Source: Anaerolineae bacterium (GTDB lineage: Bacteria; Chloroflexota; Anaerolineae; 4572-78; J111). Taken from it: a stretch of DNA of 64,000 nucleotides. Of the stretch, positions 53,601 through 63,800 are shown in pieces. Where the stretch lies: the NCBI GenBank assembly GCA_023151115.1, contig JAKLJP010000023.1, forward strand, positions 1-64,000. Direction: 5' to 3'. The notes beneath the pieces were generated by a model. That model saw only the letters and a program-made list of their open reading frames with translations, was not told where the DNA came from and made no database searches. How positions within the stretch are numbered: position 1 is the first letter of the stretch; every line of letters begins with the position of its first letter. Made by a program: the position numbers and the translations under genes.

Positions 53601-56042
53601 ATGCAAAGTCAAGCAAGAGTGGTCATCATCGGCGGGGGGATTACCGGGTGCAGCATTGCCTATCACCTGGCCAAGCTGGGCTGGACCGATGCGCTGCTGC
53701 TGGACAAGGGCGACCTGACCAGCGGCTCAACCTGGCACGCCGCCGGGCTGGTCACGCAGTTCCACACCTCACCCACGTTGATGCGCATGCGGATTTACAG
53801 CGTCAACTTGTACCGCCAGTTGCAGGCCGAAACCGGCCCCTCGGTTGGCTGGCACGAGGTGGGCAGTTTGCGCCTGGCTTCCAGCCCCGACCATTTCAAA
53901 TTCTTGCAGCGCCAAATCGGGCAGGCCAAAGCGTTGGGCATGGCGGTCGAAATGATCTCGCCCGCCGAAGCTCTGCGTATTTTTCCCTACATGTCTGAGG
54001 CCAACCTGTACGGCGCGCTCTATATTCCTGGCGACGGCCACCTTGAACCCAGCGGCGTGACCCTGGAACTGGCCCGCCAGGCCAAACAAATGGGCGTAAC
54101 CATACAGACCGGCGTGCGTGTGACCGGCTTCGAGTTTGGTCCTGCCGGTGAAGTGCGGCAGGTTCACACCGAGCACGGCTCGATCACCACCGAGGTTGTG
54201 GTCAATGCCGCCGGGATGTGGGGCCGGCAGGTGGGGGCGATGGCGGGGGTCAATTTGCCCATTACCCCGCTGGTCCACCAGCATTTGACTACCAAACCTA
54301 TCCCCGGCTATGAACTACCGCCCGATACTCCCGTGCTGCGCGACCCCTATCACCTGTTTTACTTGCGCGAAGAGGTGCGCGGCTTTCTCATCGGCGGCTT
54401 TGAGGTGCAGCCGCAGGCCTGGGCGGTGGACGGCGTGCCCTGGGATTTTACCCAAAAGCTGCTCCCCCCCGATTGGGCTTTGTTTGACCCGATTATGGAG
54501 GGGGCCATCCGGCGGATTCCCCTGCTGGCCCAGGCTGAGTTGATGCACCTGGTCAACGGGCCGGAGGGCATCACCCCCGACAGCCGCCCACTGGTTGGCC
54601 CTGTACCTGGCCGGCCCGGCTTTTTTGTGGCCTGCGGCTTGTCGCACACCGGCTTTGGCGCGGGCGGGGCCTTGGGCGATATTGTGGCCCAGTGGATTGT
54701 CAACGGCGAGCCGGACAGCAACGTCAGTGAACTGAATGTGCGCCGCTTTGGCCCGATTTACGAAGACCGAACCTACGCCGCCGAGCGCGCCCGCGAGTCG
54801 TACAAATATTATTACGAACTGCGCTATCCTCACGACGAAAACGAATGGGCGCGGGAGCGCCGCCTCAGTCCGCTGGACGAGCGGCTGCTCAAGCTGGGCG
54901 GCATCTTTGGCGAAAAGAACGGCTGGGAGCGGGTCAACTATTTTGAGCCGGGCCGAAGCGGTCGGCGGGCCGGGGCCGAACAGAAAAAATGGGGCTGGGG
55001 CAAACCGTCCTTTTTTGAACAGGTGGGCCTGGAACACCGGGCGGTGCGGGAGCTGGCCGGGTTATTTGACCTGACTTCGTTTGGCAAAATCGAAGTGAGC
55101 GGCCCCGGCGCTCTAGCTTTTTTGCAGCGATTGGCCGATAACAATGTGGACCGGCCCAGCGGCAGCCTGATTTATACCCAACTGCTCAACCCGGCCGGCG
55201 GCATCGAAAGCGACCTGACTATTACCCGCCTGGGTGAGGCGCACTTCCGGCTGGTGACCGGCAGCAACTTTGTGGCCGGCGATTTAGGCTGGCTGACCAT
55301 GCGCATGCCTGCCGACGGCTCGGTGACGGTGCGGGATGTGACCGATGAGTGGGCCTGTATTGCCTTGTGGGGACCTCGCGCCCGCTATGTCCTACACAGG
55401 GTGACGCCGGCGAATGTCTCTAACGAAGCTTTCCCCTATCTGACCGCTCGCGCTATCGAAATCGGCGGGGTTGAGGTTTGGGCGGGACGGGTTAGTTATG
55501 TGGGCGAGCTGGGCTGGGAGTTATATGTCGCCCCGGAACAGGTGGGTCGGGTATGGGACGCCCTGTTGAGTGCTGGTCATGATTTTGGCTTGCAGCCCTG
55601 CGGTTATAAGGTACTGGACTCGCTGCGGCTGGAGAAGGGCTATCGCTACTGGAGCGCCGACATCACCCCGACCGATAATCCGCTTGAGGCGGGTCTAGGC
55701 TCTTGCGTCCGCTTTGATAAGGGCGACTTTATCGGCCGGGAAGCCCTGCTAAAACTCAAAACCGAAGGATTGCGCCAGAAACTTTGCACCCTAACCATCG
55801 GCGGCGATCCTGGCTTGCTCTACGGCGGTGAGCCCGTTTTTGCCGAAGGGCGCATTGTCGGGCGGATTCGCAGCGGCGGGTATGGTTACACGGTTGACCA
55901 CAACATCGGCCTGGCTTATCTGCCGCTGGAACTGGCGGCCAAGGGAACGCGGCTTGAAGTGGAATTGTTTGGCGAGCGGGTGGGAGCCGAAGTGGCGGCG
56001 GATGTTTTGTACGACCCGCAGGGGGCGCGGCTGCGGGCTTAG
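53601..56042 (+). CDS. FAD-dependent oxidoreductase with GcvT domain (dimethylglycine/sarcosine dehydrogenase-like)
   Basis: An 813-residue two-part enzyme. The N-terminal DAO-type FAD domain has VVIIGGGITGCSIAYHLAKL and GSTWHAAGLVTQFHTSPT, the usual place of covalent or near-covalent FAD contact. The C-terminal half is an aminomethyltransferase fold (GcvT and GcvT_C), with LFDLTSFGKIEVSGPGALAF, YVGELGWELYVAPEQ and LEAGLGSCVRFDKGDFIGRE. Such enzymes demethylate N-methyl amino acids and pass the carbon to tetrahydrofolate. It probably works with the permease upstream. The start is ATG 53601, seven bases after GGAG. Confidence 0.92.
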   Translation: MQSQARVVIIGGGITGCSIAYHLAKLGWTDALLLDKGDLTSGSTWHAAGLVTQFHTSPTLMRMRIYSVNLYRQLQAETGPSVGWHEVGSLRLASSPDHFKFLQRQIGQAKALGMAVEMISPAEALRIFPYMSEANLYGALYIPGDGHLEPSGVTLELARQAKQMGVTIQTGVRVTGFEFGPAGEVRQVHTEHGSITTEVVVNAAGMWGRQVGAMAGVNLPITPLVHQHLTTKPIPGYELPPDTPVLRDPYHLFYLREEVRGFLIGGFEVQPQAWAVDGVPWDFTQKLLPPDWALFDPIMEGAIRRIPLLAQAELMHLVNGPEGITPDSRPLVGPVPGRPGFFVACGLSHTGFGAGGALGDIVAQWIVNGEPDSNVSELNVRRFGPIYEDRTYAAERARESYKYYYELRYPHDENEWARERRLSPLDERLLKLGGIFGEKNGWERVNYFEPGRSGRRAGAEQKKWGWGKPSFFEQVGLEHRAVRELAGLFDLTSFGKIEVSGPGALAFLQRLADNNVDRPSGSLIYTQLLNPAGGIESDLTITRLGEAHFRLVTGSNFVAGDLGWLTMRMPADGSVTVRDVTDEWACIALWGPRARYVLHRVTPANVSNEAFPYLTARAIEIGGVEVWAGRVSYVGELGWELYVAPEQVGRVWDALLSAGHDFGLQPCGYKVLDSLRLEKGYRYWSADITPTDNPLEAGLGSCVRFDKGDFIGREALLKLKTEGLRQKLCTLTIGGDPGLLYGGEPVFAEGRIVGRIRSGGYGYTVDHNIGLAYLPLELAAKGTRLEVELFGERVGAEVAADVLYDPQGARLRA

Positions 56043-56066
56043 GGATGAGATTAATACCTTAGGCTC

Positions 56067-56119
56067 GGCCTGGATTTAGCAATCCAGGCCATCAACCGGC
56101 GGATTTGGCAATCCGCCGG
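56067..56119. repeat. Two adjacent hairpins with GGATTTRGCAATCC centres
   Basis: GGCCTGGATT/AATCCAGGCC (56067-56090) and CCGGCGGATT/AATCCGCCGG (56096-56119) are both perfect 10-bp stems around TTAGC- or TTGGC-type loops. They lie between convergent genes and may serve as terminators. They look like two units of one small repeat. Confidence 0.75.
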
Positions 56120-56159
56120 GAGCAATTAGGCAGGCACGCTCTGCGTTCCCAACCGCTAT

Positions 56160-57692
56160 TCACCTGCGAGCAAAAACGGTTGCCATCTTATCCTGGTAGA
56201 GAGTATCCCAGGCAGGGTCGCCTTTAAGAAATCGGGCCAGGGTGCTATCGCTCTCTATCAACACCAGATTGACCCCATCCTCAGCCAGCGCCTGCTGCCA
56301 GCCCTCGCCCCCGGAAACCACGTCGAGATAACGGCGAATAAAGACATCGTCGTATAAATCGGTGCGGCCATCAATATAGACCGGGTAATCCGGCCACAGT
56401 TTGAAGATGAGATACCCGCCCCAATTATAACTGTTGAAAAGTGGACCGGCCGGCTTGGTTTGCTGGATAAATTCGACCGCTTTGGCCGGCAGCGCCTCTT
56501 GTTCCGCTTTGATCGCCTCCTGTGGATTCAGGGCTATGCCTATTTTCAACAGCGCAGCGAAGATAACCAACCCCAACAAAATCCAATTGAGGCGAGGGGA
56601 GGAGAAGGAACTGGTAGGAGCTAAAAAAGGAACTGGAGAAGTTCCTTCAGTTCCCTTGAGTTCCCCTAAGACCCCTTTCCTCTCCCCCGGCAAATATTGT
56701 CCCCAGGCGGCGTCGGCGTAGCGGGCCAGGGCGGGCACGGCCAGCAGGCCAAATAGGCCGATGTTGCGGGCGGCAAACAGGCTCCAAAATGTCCACAAGC
56801 CCAGCACGGCCAGGTCGGTCCAATCGGCCCGGCGAGTCGAGCGGCCCAGCGCCGCCAGGGTCAGCAGCAGCATGCCAATAAAGGGCCAGGTAAAAAGCAG
56901 GTGGAAATCGGGGCTGCGCCACTCCTGGATAAAATCGCGCAGCGCGCCAATACCGACGGTGCGGAAAGGGTAAAGCCACATCTGCCAGCCATGCGGGTTG
57001 ACCACCACCAGGGCAAAGGCGATAGCGCCCACCACCAGCAGCGGACCAAGCTGCGGCCAGGCAACCACCGGGTCTTCGCTGTGACCGGTCAGGTTGTTGA
57101 AAATTTCGCCGACGATGTAAACGCCTAGCAGCATAAAGGCAATGGCATAGCCGCCGTGGATGTTGACCCACAGCAGCACAATCAGCGGGAAGGCGTAAAT
57201 CCAGCGCGAACCGGCCCGCTTGTACTTTTCGAGTAAAACCAACACCAACCCGGCCAGCAAAAAGGAAACCATCTGCGGCCGGGCCACCCAAATCACCGCC
57301 GAGGTAATCGCCCCCAAAATCATCACAAAGGCACGGATGTATAAATTGCCCGGCGTCACCTGCCAGACCAGCCCAAAGGTCAGCGTGACCAGCGCCGCCA
57401 GACCCAGACTCAAGCCCGGCCAGCCGCCCAGGGCGTATAGGCTGTACCAAAAAACCTGGGCTAACCAGCCATGATCAATCCAGGCTGCGCCGGCGCGGGT
57501 GTGGGAAAAAGGGTCGGTGGTGGGCACAATTTGATTTTCCAGGATGTATTGGCCGGAGCGCAGATGCCACCAGGTGTCGGTGTCGGCGGGCAGGCGGACA
57601 GCCATGGTGAAAATGGCAATGAAGACAATGGCAACAAGCAGGCGGGGGATGGTGAGAGAACCAGGTGACGGTTGGGTTGTTCGCAGGGTCAT
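56160..57692 (-). CDS. Polytopic membrane protein of unknown function
   Basis: A 510-residue protein with about ten to eleven helices. Shortly after the first helix it has ADTDTWWHLRSGQYIL and DPFSHTRAGAAWIDHGWLAQ. The C-terminal soluble part contains LFNSYNWGGYLIFKLWPDYP, VYIDGRTDLY and NLVLIESDSTLARFL. This layout is common in lipid-linked-sugar glycosyltransferase-like proteins (GT-C fold), but no catalytic motif can be assigned. An in-frame hairpin insert at 56615-56682 supplies a charged loop before the last membrane helix. Confidence 0.75.
   Translation of the reverse strand: MTLRTTQPSPGSLTIPRLLVAIVFIAIFTMAVRLPADTDTWWHLRSGQYILENQIVPTTDPFSHTRAGAAWIDHGWLAQVFWYSLYALGGWPGLSLGLAALVTLTFGLVWQVTPGNLYIRAFVMILGAITSAVIWVARPQMVSFLLAGLVLVLLEKYKRAGSRWIYAFPLIVLLWVNIHGGYAIAFMLLGVYIVGEIFNNLTGHSEDPVVAWPQLGPLLVVGAIAFALVVVNPHGWQMWLYPFRTVGIGALRDFIQEWRSPDFHLLFTWPFIGMLLLTLAALGRSTRRADWTDLAVLGLWTFWSLFAARNIGLFGLLAVPALARYADAAWGQYLPGERKGVLGELKGTEGTSPVPFLAPTSSFSSPRLNWILLGLVIFAALLKIGIALNPQEAIKAEQEALPAKAVEFIQQTKPAGPLFNSYNWGGYLIFKLWPDYPVYIDGRTDLYDDVFIRRYLDVVSGGEGWQQALAEDGVNLVLIESDSTLARFLKGDPAWDTLYQDKMATVFARR
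56615..56682. repeat. Hairpin repeat in frame inside the membrane protein gene
   Basis: GGAACTGG...AAAAGGAACTGGAG faces TTCCTTCAGTTCCC and GAGTTCCCC. The coding strand reads GERKGVLGELKGTEG and TSPVPFLAPTSSF, low-complexity and unlike the rest of the protein. Similar words form the intergenic hairpin at 15423. Confidence 0.65.
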
Positions 57693-58223
57693 AAATTTAG
57701 TCAGGATTTTACTTTATCAATTTGAGTTACTTTATAAATACACTATGTTTGCACTTTTCATAACCAGCCAAAATTTGAACGCAGATGACGCAGATTCAAC
57801 TGATTTTCGCTGATTTTTTATAAATTTTTCTGCGCCAATCTGCGTTTATCGGCGTTTATCTGCGTTCTATTTAAAAAGTGCAAAGGTAGTGATAAATAAT
57901 AACCGAGGTAGAGAGATTGAGCAATTGACCCAATCTCTTGCTGAATAAAAAGTGAAGATTGCACGCCTTAAGGTTCATTGGTAAAATGGCAGAGTAAGGA
58001 TTTTGCCAGTCTGACTCGTTTAGATCAGTCACGACTTAACCCTATCAAAATCCCCTTTATTCCTCTCTAAATTATTGCAAATCGAATAGTTTTGGAATGA
58101 AATTGAAATGTTATCGGTGCAAATTTGTGGTATGATAATTAAAGATACGGCTTGTTGTGGTTTTTACCGATAACGAAACGCTTAAAGTAACCCCGTGTTC
58201 CTTCAAGATGCAGGAGCGAAACG
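57693..58223. other. Gene-free intergenic region with a long hairpin
   Basis: Divergent leader region. GAACGCAGAT (57777) and ATCTGCGTTC (ending 57868) bracket a word-repeat hairpin (CGCAGATGACGCAGATT). The remaining 350 bases are AT-rich with no convincing ORF or RNA. The ribosome site AGGAG of the following gene is at 58212. Confidence 0.6.
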
Positions 58224-60737
58224 ATGAGTGAAACTTCTCCACCTCAAGCCAATAACCCGTACATTGTGGGTAGACCGGTTGAACGTGAGACCTTGTATGG
58301 CCGTGACGATGTTTTTAGATTTGTTTACGACACCCTGGCCTCTTCGCGACAAAATGCCGTCGTATTGTATGGTCAAAGACGGTCGGGCAAAACCTCGATC
58401 CTGCGCGAATTGCCCCATCGCTTGCCCCCGGAGAAATTTCGCTTTACCTTTTTTGACCTGCAAGGCCAGGCCAAGCTCGATCTGGCCGAAGTGTTGTTTA
58501 ATTTAGCCGGGGCTATTGCCGAAACACTCCAGCTTACCCCGCCCAATAAGCAAGATTTTCAAGCCGACAAAGATTATTTTCGCAAAAATTTTCTACCCAT
58601 TGTCTGGCAAAAACTGGCCGGCCGGCGGCTGTTATTATTATTTGATGAATTTGAGGTGCCCAGCGAAAGCGCCGACAAAGAGATAAAGGATAAAGCCGAA
58701 CAAGAGTTTTATCCCTACATGCGAGATTTGCTGGATAAAGAAAAGCGCCTTTCTTTTGTTTTTGTGGTGGGCCGGCGTATTGACGATTTAGCCCATTGGG
58801 TTAAGCGGGTTTTCAAAGAGGCGCAGTACAAAAAAATTGGCCTGCTGCAAAAATCAGAAGCCGTTGACCTGATTACCCGCCCGGCCGATACGCTTTTAAA
58901 TTACAACCCGGAGGCCATTGAAGCCATTCTAAACCTCACCTCCGGCCACCCCTTTTTTACCCAATTAATCTGTTTTGAATTATTCAATTACGCCCAAAAA
59001 CACAATATTAAAACAATTGTGGCTGCCGATGTAGCGGCCATTGTCAGTCTGGCCCTTGAATCGGGTAAGCCGGCCTTTACCTGGTTGTGGGACGCTATTT
59101 CGACCTCCGGCCAGATTTACCTGGCCGCGATCGCTCATCTGCATGCCGAAAATCAAAAAGCCAATAAAGATGCTATCCAGGCCGCGCTCGACAAATTTAG
59201 AATTAGACGGGGCGCAGATTGGAGCAGCGCCCCCCGTGAGCTGACCGATTGGGATATTCTACGGGATAACAGCAGTGATGACCTCCAGTTTGTGGTCAGA
59301 CTCATGGAATTATGGGTGCGGGAGTCGCACGGCCTGCGGGAAATGAAGGCCACCCTGACTCAAGAAGGTGAGGGGGACTTTAAAAAAGCCAGAGCCTTAG
59401 TCCAAAACGGCCAGCCTGAACAGGCTGTTAAAGCCCTGCGCGATTTGCTGACCATGAACCCCAATCACTTGGGCGCTCAATTAGCCCTGGCCCGACTTTT
59501 GCTTGATCAGAAAAAGATTAAAGAGGCGGTGGATGCTTTTGAAGATGCTTTTTGGCTGGATGAGGATGTAGGGCGCGATGGCCTGGTTGACGCCCGGCTG
59601 GCTATGGCCCAGGCCCTTGAAGAAAATCAGCACTATGTTGAAGCCGCTTTACATTACCGGCGGGTTTTAGAATTAAAGCGCGACGAGTACCGGGTTCAGG
59701 AAAAACTGCGTGTTTTGTACGATCAGGGCCGCAAAGCCGCCGCCGCCGGAGATTGGGCCAGGGCTGCCCACTTTCTGGAGCGCGTCACCGATATTGATAA
59801 ACAATACAAAGATGCTCACCACCGCCGTGACAGCGCCTATCACCGGGCCAAAACTTCCTCCCAACCGCTCGAACCCACCATTTCTGCGGCGCCCCCTTCT
59901 ACCTCAACCACGCTCAGGGCGCTTATGCCCGTATTGGGTTTTATGGCTGTTTTGCTGCTTTTATTAGGAGGTCTCGGCGGCTGGCTTATTTTGAATGGCC
60001 TTGTTCTGGCGGCTCCAACAGCCACCCAGGCTATCGCCCTGGTCAGCGAAACTCCGCCGGCAGCGTCGCCTACGCCCAGCCCAACCCCGGAGCCGACCCA
60101 AACTCCCAGGCCAGCCAGTACCGATACGCCGACCCCTACTGAAATCCCTGCTTCACCCCCCACCGATACGCCAACGCCTACACCCACCGATACGCCGACC
60201 CCGACGCCCACCGATACGCCGACCCCAACCCCTACCAAAACCCCGCTTCCATCACCAACTGCTACCCCCCAGCCAACTCAAACACCGATTATTATTGAGG
60301 TAGTGGTTACTGCTACCCCTACCGCCACCCCATCACCGCTGCCCACTTTACCACCGCCCCAACTGCTCTCACCGCCAGACCTGAACTTGCAAACAGGCGC
60401 GGGGGTGTTTAATGGCCGGGCCAACCAACCTCGTCTGGAGTGGTCGCCTGTGCCAAATTTGGGTCAAAACGACTTTTACACGGTTTCCGTATCTTTTCCA
60501 TCGGCCAAGGGAGAAGGGGGGATGTTTTTTGGCGGGGTAACCACCAAAGCTACTTTTTGGGATGTGCCGCAAAGTTTTTATGATGATGTCAGCGGCGCTC
60601 AACGCGATTTTACATGGTCTATTGTTATTTCTCGCTTTCAAGAGGTTAAACCAAACGCCCAGGGCGGAGTTGACCCGGTGGGAGACGGCCAGGAAGTGAG
60701 CCAGCGCAGCCAGGAACGTACCTTCCGCTGGAATTAA
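58224..60737 (+). CDS. Transmembrane P-loop ATPase with TPRs and external beta domain, paralogue A
   Basis: An 837-residue protein of no known function. The cytosolic ATPase domain is of the archaeal-ATPase/STAND-like (AAA) kind: NPYIVGRPV, LYGRDDVFRFV, Walker A GQRRSGKT (50-57) and Walker B LLLLFDEFE (Asp141-Glu142). The sensor-like segment is SGHPFFTQLICFELF. From about 375 to 545 it has TPR-like helical repeats (QPEQAVKALRDLLTMNPNHL, KIKEAVDAFEDAFWLDEDVG). A transmembrane helix at about 567-590 is followed by a long Thr/Pro stalk (PTPTDTPTPTP) and a C-terminal beta domain from about 710. The start is ATG 58224 after AGGAG. It is paralogous to the next gene. Confidence 0.85.
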   Translation: MSETSPPQANNPYIVGRPVERETLYGRDDVFRFVYDTLASSRQNAVVLYGQRRSGKTSILRELPHRLPPEKFRFTFFDLQGQAKLDLAEVLFNLAGAIAETLQLTPPNKQDFQADKDYFRKNFLPIVWQKLAGRRLLLLFDEFEVPSESADKEIKDKAEQEFYPYMRDLLDKEKRLSFVFVVGRRIDDLAHWVKRVFKEAQYKKIGLLQKSEAVDLITRPADTLLNYNPEAIEAILNLTSGHPFFTQLICFELFNYAQKHNIKTIVAADVAAIVSLALESGKPAFTWLWDAISTSGQIYLAAIAHLHAENQKANKDAIQAALDKFRIRRGADWSSAPRELTDWDILRDNSSDDLQFVVRLMELWVRESHGLREMKATLTQEGEGDFKKARALVQNGQPEQAVKALRDLLTMNPNHLGAQLALARLLLDQKKIKEAVDAFEDAFWLDEDVGRDGLVDARLAMAQALEENQHYVEAALHYRRVLELKRDEYRVQEKLRVLYDQGRKAAAAGDWARAAHFLERVTDIDKQYKDAHHRRDSAYHRAKTSSQPLEPTISAAPPSTSTTLRALMPVLGFMAVLLLLLGGLGGWLILNGLVLAAPTATQAIALVSETPPAASPTPSPTPEPTQTPRPASTDTPTPTEIPASPPTDTPTPTPTDTPTPTPTDTPTPTPTKTPLPSPTATPQPTQTPIIIEVVVTATPTATPSPLPTLPPPQLLSPPDLNLQTGAGVFNGRANQPRLEWSPVPNLGQNDFYTVSVSFPSAKGEGGMFFGGVTTKATFWDVPQSFYDDVSGAQRDFTWSIVISRFQEVKPNAQGGVDPVGDGQEVSQRSQERTFRWN

Positions 60738-60852
60738 TAACCCCGGCAAAAAGTACCGCGCCATACCCTAGACAGAGGAGGGGCTTTAATTTACAATAAA
60801 GGCAGCTTCTGTTTTTGCAGATGTTCCTTAAAACCAAGTCCCGCGAAGCAGC

Positions 60853-63800
60853 ATGTCTAACGAGTTAACCAGTAACCCTTACGTTGTTGGCCCTCCCGTA
60901 TCGGGCGAGAGCCTTTATGGCCGCCAGGAAGTTTTTCGGTTCGTTCAGGAATCTCTCACCGGCCCCACCAATCGAGTCATCGTCCTGCACGGCCAGCGCC
61001 GGGTTGGCAAGAGTTCGGTGCTGCAAGAACTGTACCTGCATCGTTTACCGCCGGAGAAATATTGCGCCGTCCGGCTGGATGTCCAAGGCCAGGCCCATAC
61101 CCCATTTGATGCCGCCGTTTACGATCTGGCCGTCCAAATTGCCGAAGGAGTCGGCCTGCCTGAACCTACTCCGGCGGATTTTGAGGATAACCCCGCTTAT
61201 TTTCTGCGCACATTTCTGCCAACCGCCCTCGCCTCATTGGGCCAGCGCCGCCTGGTCATTATGATGGATGAGTTTGATGCGCTGATCAACGACAGCGACG
61301 GCGCGATACCCCTGGACGAGGCCAGCACCGGGGTGCGTTTTTTGCCCCTGTTACAACATATCCTCGACAACCACGCCTTTGAAAAAATGGTGTTTGTGCT
61401 GGTAATTGGGCGCAGCCTGGAAAAGTTACCCCCTTCATTCAATCAACTTATTCGCGGGGCGCGCTTTAATCATATCTGGCTCCTCTCGACTGATGAAGCG
61501 GTGGCCTTGATCACCAAACCGATTGCCGGCATCTTAACCTATGAATCGCCCGCCATTGAACGGATTTTGCGCTATACCTCGGGCCATCCTTATTTTACCC
61601 AGTTGCTCTGTTACGAACTTTTCAACCGGGCCAAGCGACAGCAGCGAAACATCATTGAAGCTGATGATGTGGAACAAATTATTGATACAGCCCTGGAAAC
61701 GGGTGAGCCGGCTTTTGTGTGGTTGTGGGATGCCTTGAGCATTGCCGAACGATTGCTGGTTTCAACCATCGGCTCGGTCACAGCCGAGGGAGGCATCGCC
61801 CGGCGGGACAATATTCAAGCGATCTTAAACGACAACCGCATCCGCCTGGGCAGCGTGGATTTGGTTGAGGCGACCAATCACCTGGTTGGAGAAAACGTGC
61901 TCGAATTTGCCGAACAGGATGGGGTGCGTTTTAAGGTGGAATTGGTGTGTCGCTGGGTCAGGCAGAATCACCACCTCAACCTGGAAAAATTAAAAATTTC
62001 CGAGATGAGCCGCACCGCCAGCCAGGCTTACACAAAAGGCCGGCTGGCCCACGAGCAGGGCGATTTAGACGCGGCCAGCGAGGCTTATCGCCTGGCCCTG
62101 CGTGATAACCCCAATCATTTCAACGCCCAGTTGGGCCTGGCCCAAGCTCTCCGGCAGCAGGGCAAATTGGAAGAAGCAGTCAAAGAGTTTGAAAATGCCT
62201 ACTGGTTAAATGAAGATGCCAGCCGGGAAGCCCTGGTTGAAGCCCGGCTGTCCCTGGCCGAAAGCCTGGAGGAAAAGGCAGAAATCATCGAAGCGGCCGT
62301 TCATTACCGGCGTATTTACAAAATAGCGCCCCAAAATCGCCGCTTGCAGGAAAAATTAAAGGTTCTGTTTGAAAAAGGTCGTCAGGCCCGCAGCAAGGGT
62401 TTCTGGCTCGAAGCGGTTGAACTTTTTGAGCGGGTGCTGGATATTGACCCCACCTATCCTGACGCCGGGCGCAACCTGGTGGATACCCTCCAGGCCCAGG
62501 GGCGGGCCGCCGAAAAGGCGGCTGATTGGTTCCAGGCCGCCCAGGCTTTTCGACGGGTGACCGAGCTTGACCCGCAGAATGAAGAAGCCATTCAGCGCCG
62601 AGACGCCGCCGAAGCCAAGCTCCGTAAATCTAAAACGACCCCGGCTAAACCACCCCGCCCTCGAAACTGGGCGACAGTGGGGATTATCGCCGTTCTGGCT
62701 TTGTTCACCTGCTGGAGCGCCTGGTTCCTGGCGGATGGCAATATCTTTAACCCTCCTCCGGCCACAACTTCTGTCGCGATGGTTGATACGCCGCTTCCGC
62801 CGCCGGCCACCCCAACCCCAAGGCCAACCCAAGTTCCAACACTCCCACCCCCGCCAACCGCCACATCTTCACCAACCCTGCCCACCGCCGCCACCCTGCC
62901 CGAATCACCCACCCGCCCACCGGCAACTTTAACGCCAACACCCACCCCAACCCCAACGGCTACGGCTACACCGACGCCCACTTCCACGGCAACTCACACC
63001 GCCACCCCCACCCCAACTCATACTGCCACCCCAACCCCCATCCCCATCCCTCTCCCTCCTGGCGAAGCCCTGGATATAGACTTGAACCCGCAAAATCCGG
63101 CAGAGCTATGGGCGCTGTTAAAAAATGGCAGCGTTTATCGCACCCGAGATAGCGGCCATATTTGGGTTGAGGTCTCGCTGGGCCTGCCAGCCGGAGGGCT
63201 GAGCATGCTGACATTTGCGCCTGGCCAGACTGAGGTGATCTATATTGGCGCCACCGGGAAAATCATCAAATCGGTAGATGGGGGCGAAACCTGGCAAGCC
63301 TATCCTTTACCCGGCGGTCTGGTTCAGGTCCATGACCTGGCTGTTACCCACAGCAATCCTGAAATTGTCTACGCCGCCACCGCAGGAGGCATGCTGATTA
63401 GCCTGGATGGCGGGGCAACCTGGGTGAGTGGCAAAAAAACCGGCGGCGCGGCCTTACAAACGCCTCTGTATGCCGTAGCCATTGAAGCGGGGCAAGATAG
63501 CCCCATTTATACCGCCGGGGAAGGCGATGTGATTTATCGCGCCGGCGGCCCGCAGCATAGCTGGCAAGTTTTTCAATGCTCGGACTGCCGGCAGGCTATC
63601 TACGCCCTGGCGGTCAGAGGTAACACGGTTTATGCCGGCGGCGCTTTGGCTACACTGGTGCGGAGCGATAATCAAGGCAGTAGTTGGAGTAAAGTTAACA
63701 GCGGCATACCCACCGCTTTAGTGCCCACCCTTAATATTTCCCGGATTGTCCCCGGCCCAGATGACATCCTTTATGCCGGTACGGGGTTCAAGGCCAACAA

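Noticed and set aside
57975..58045. A tRNA-like stretch (TTCATTGGTAAAATGG)
   Set aside because: No acceptor or T-arm pairing and no GTTCRANNC loop could be found.
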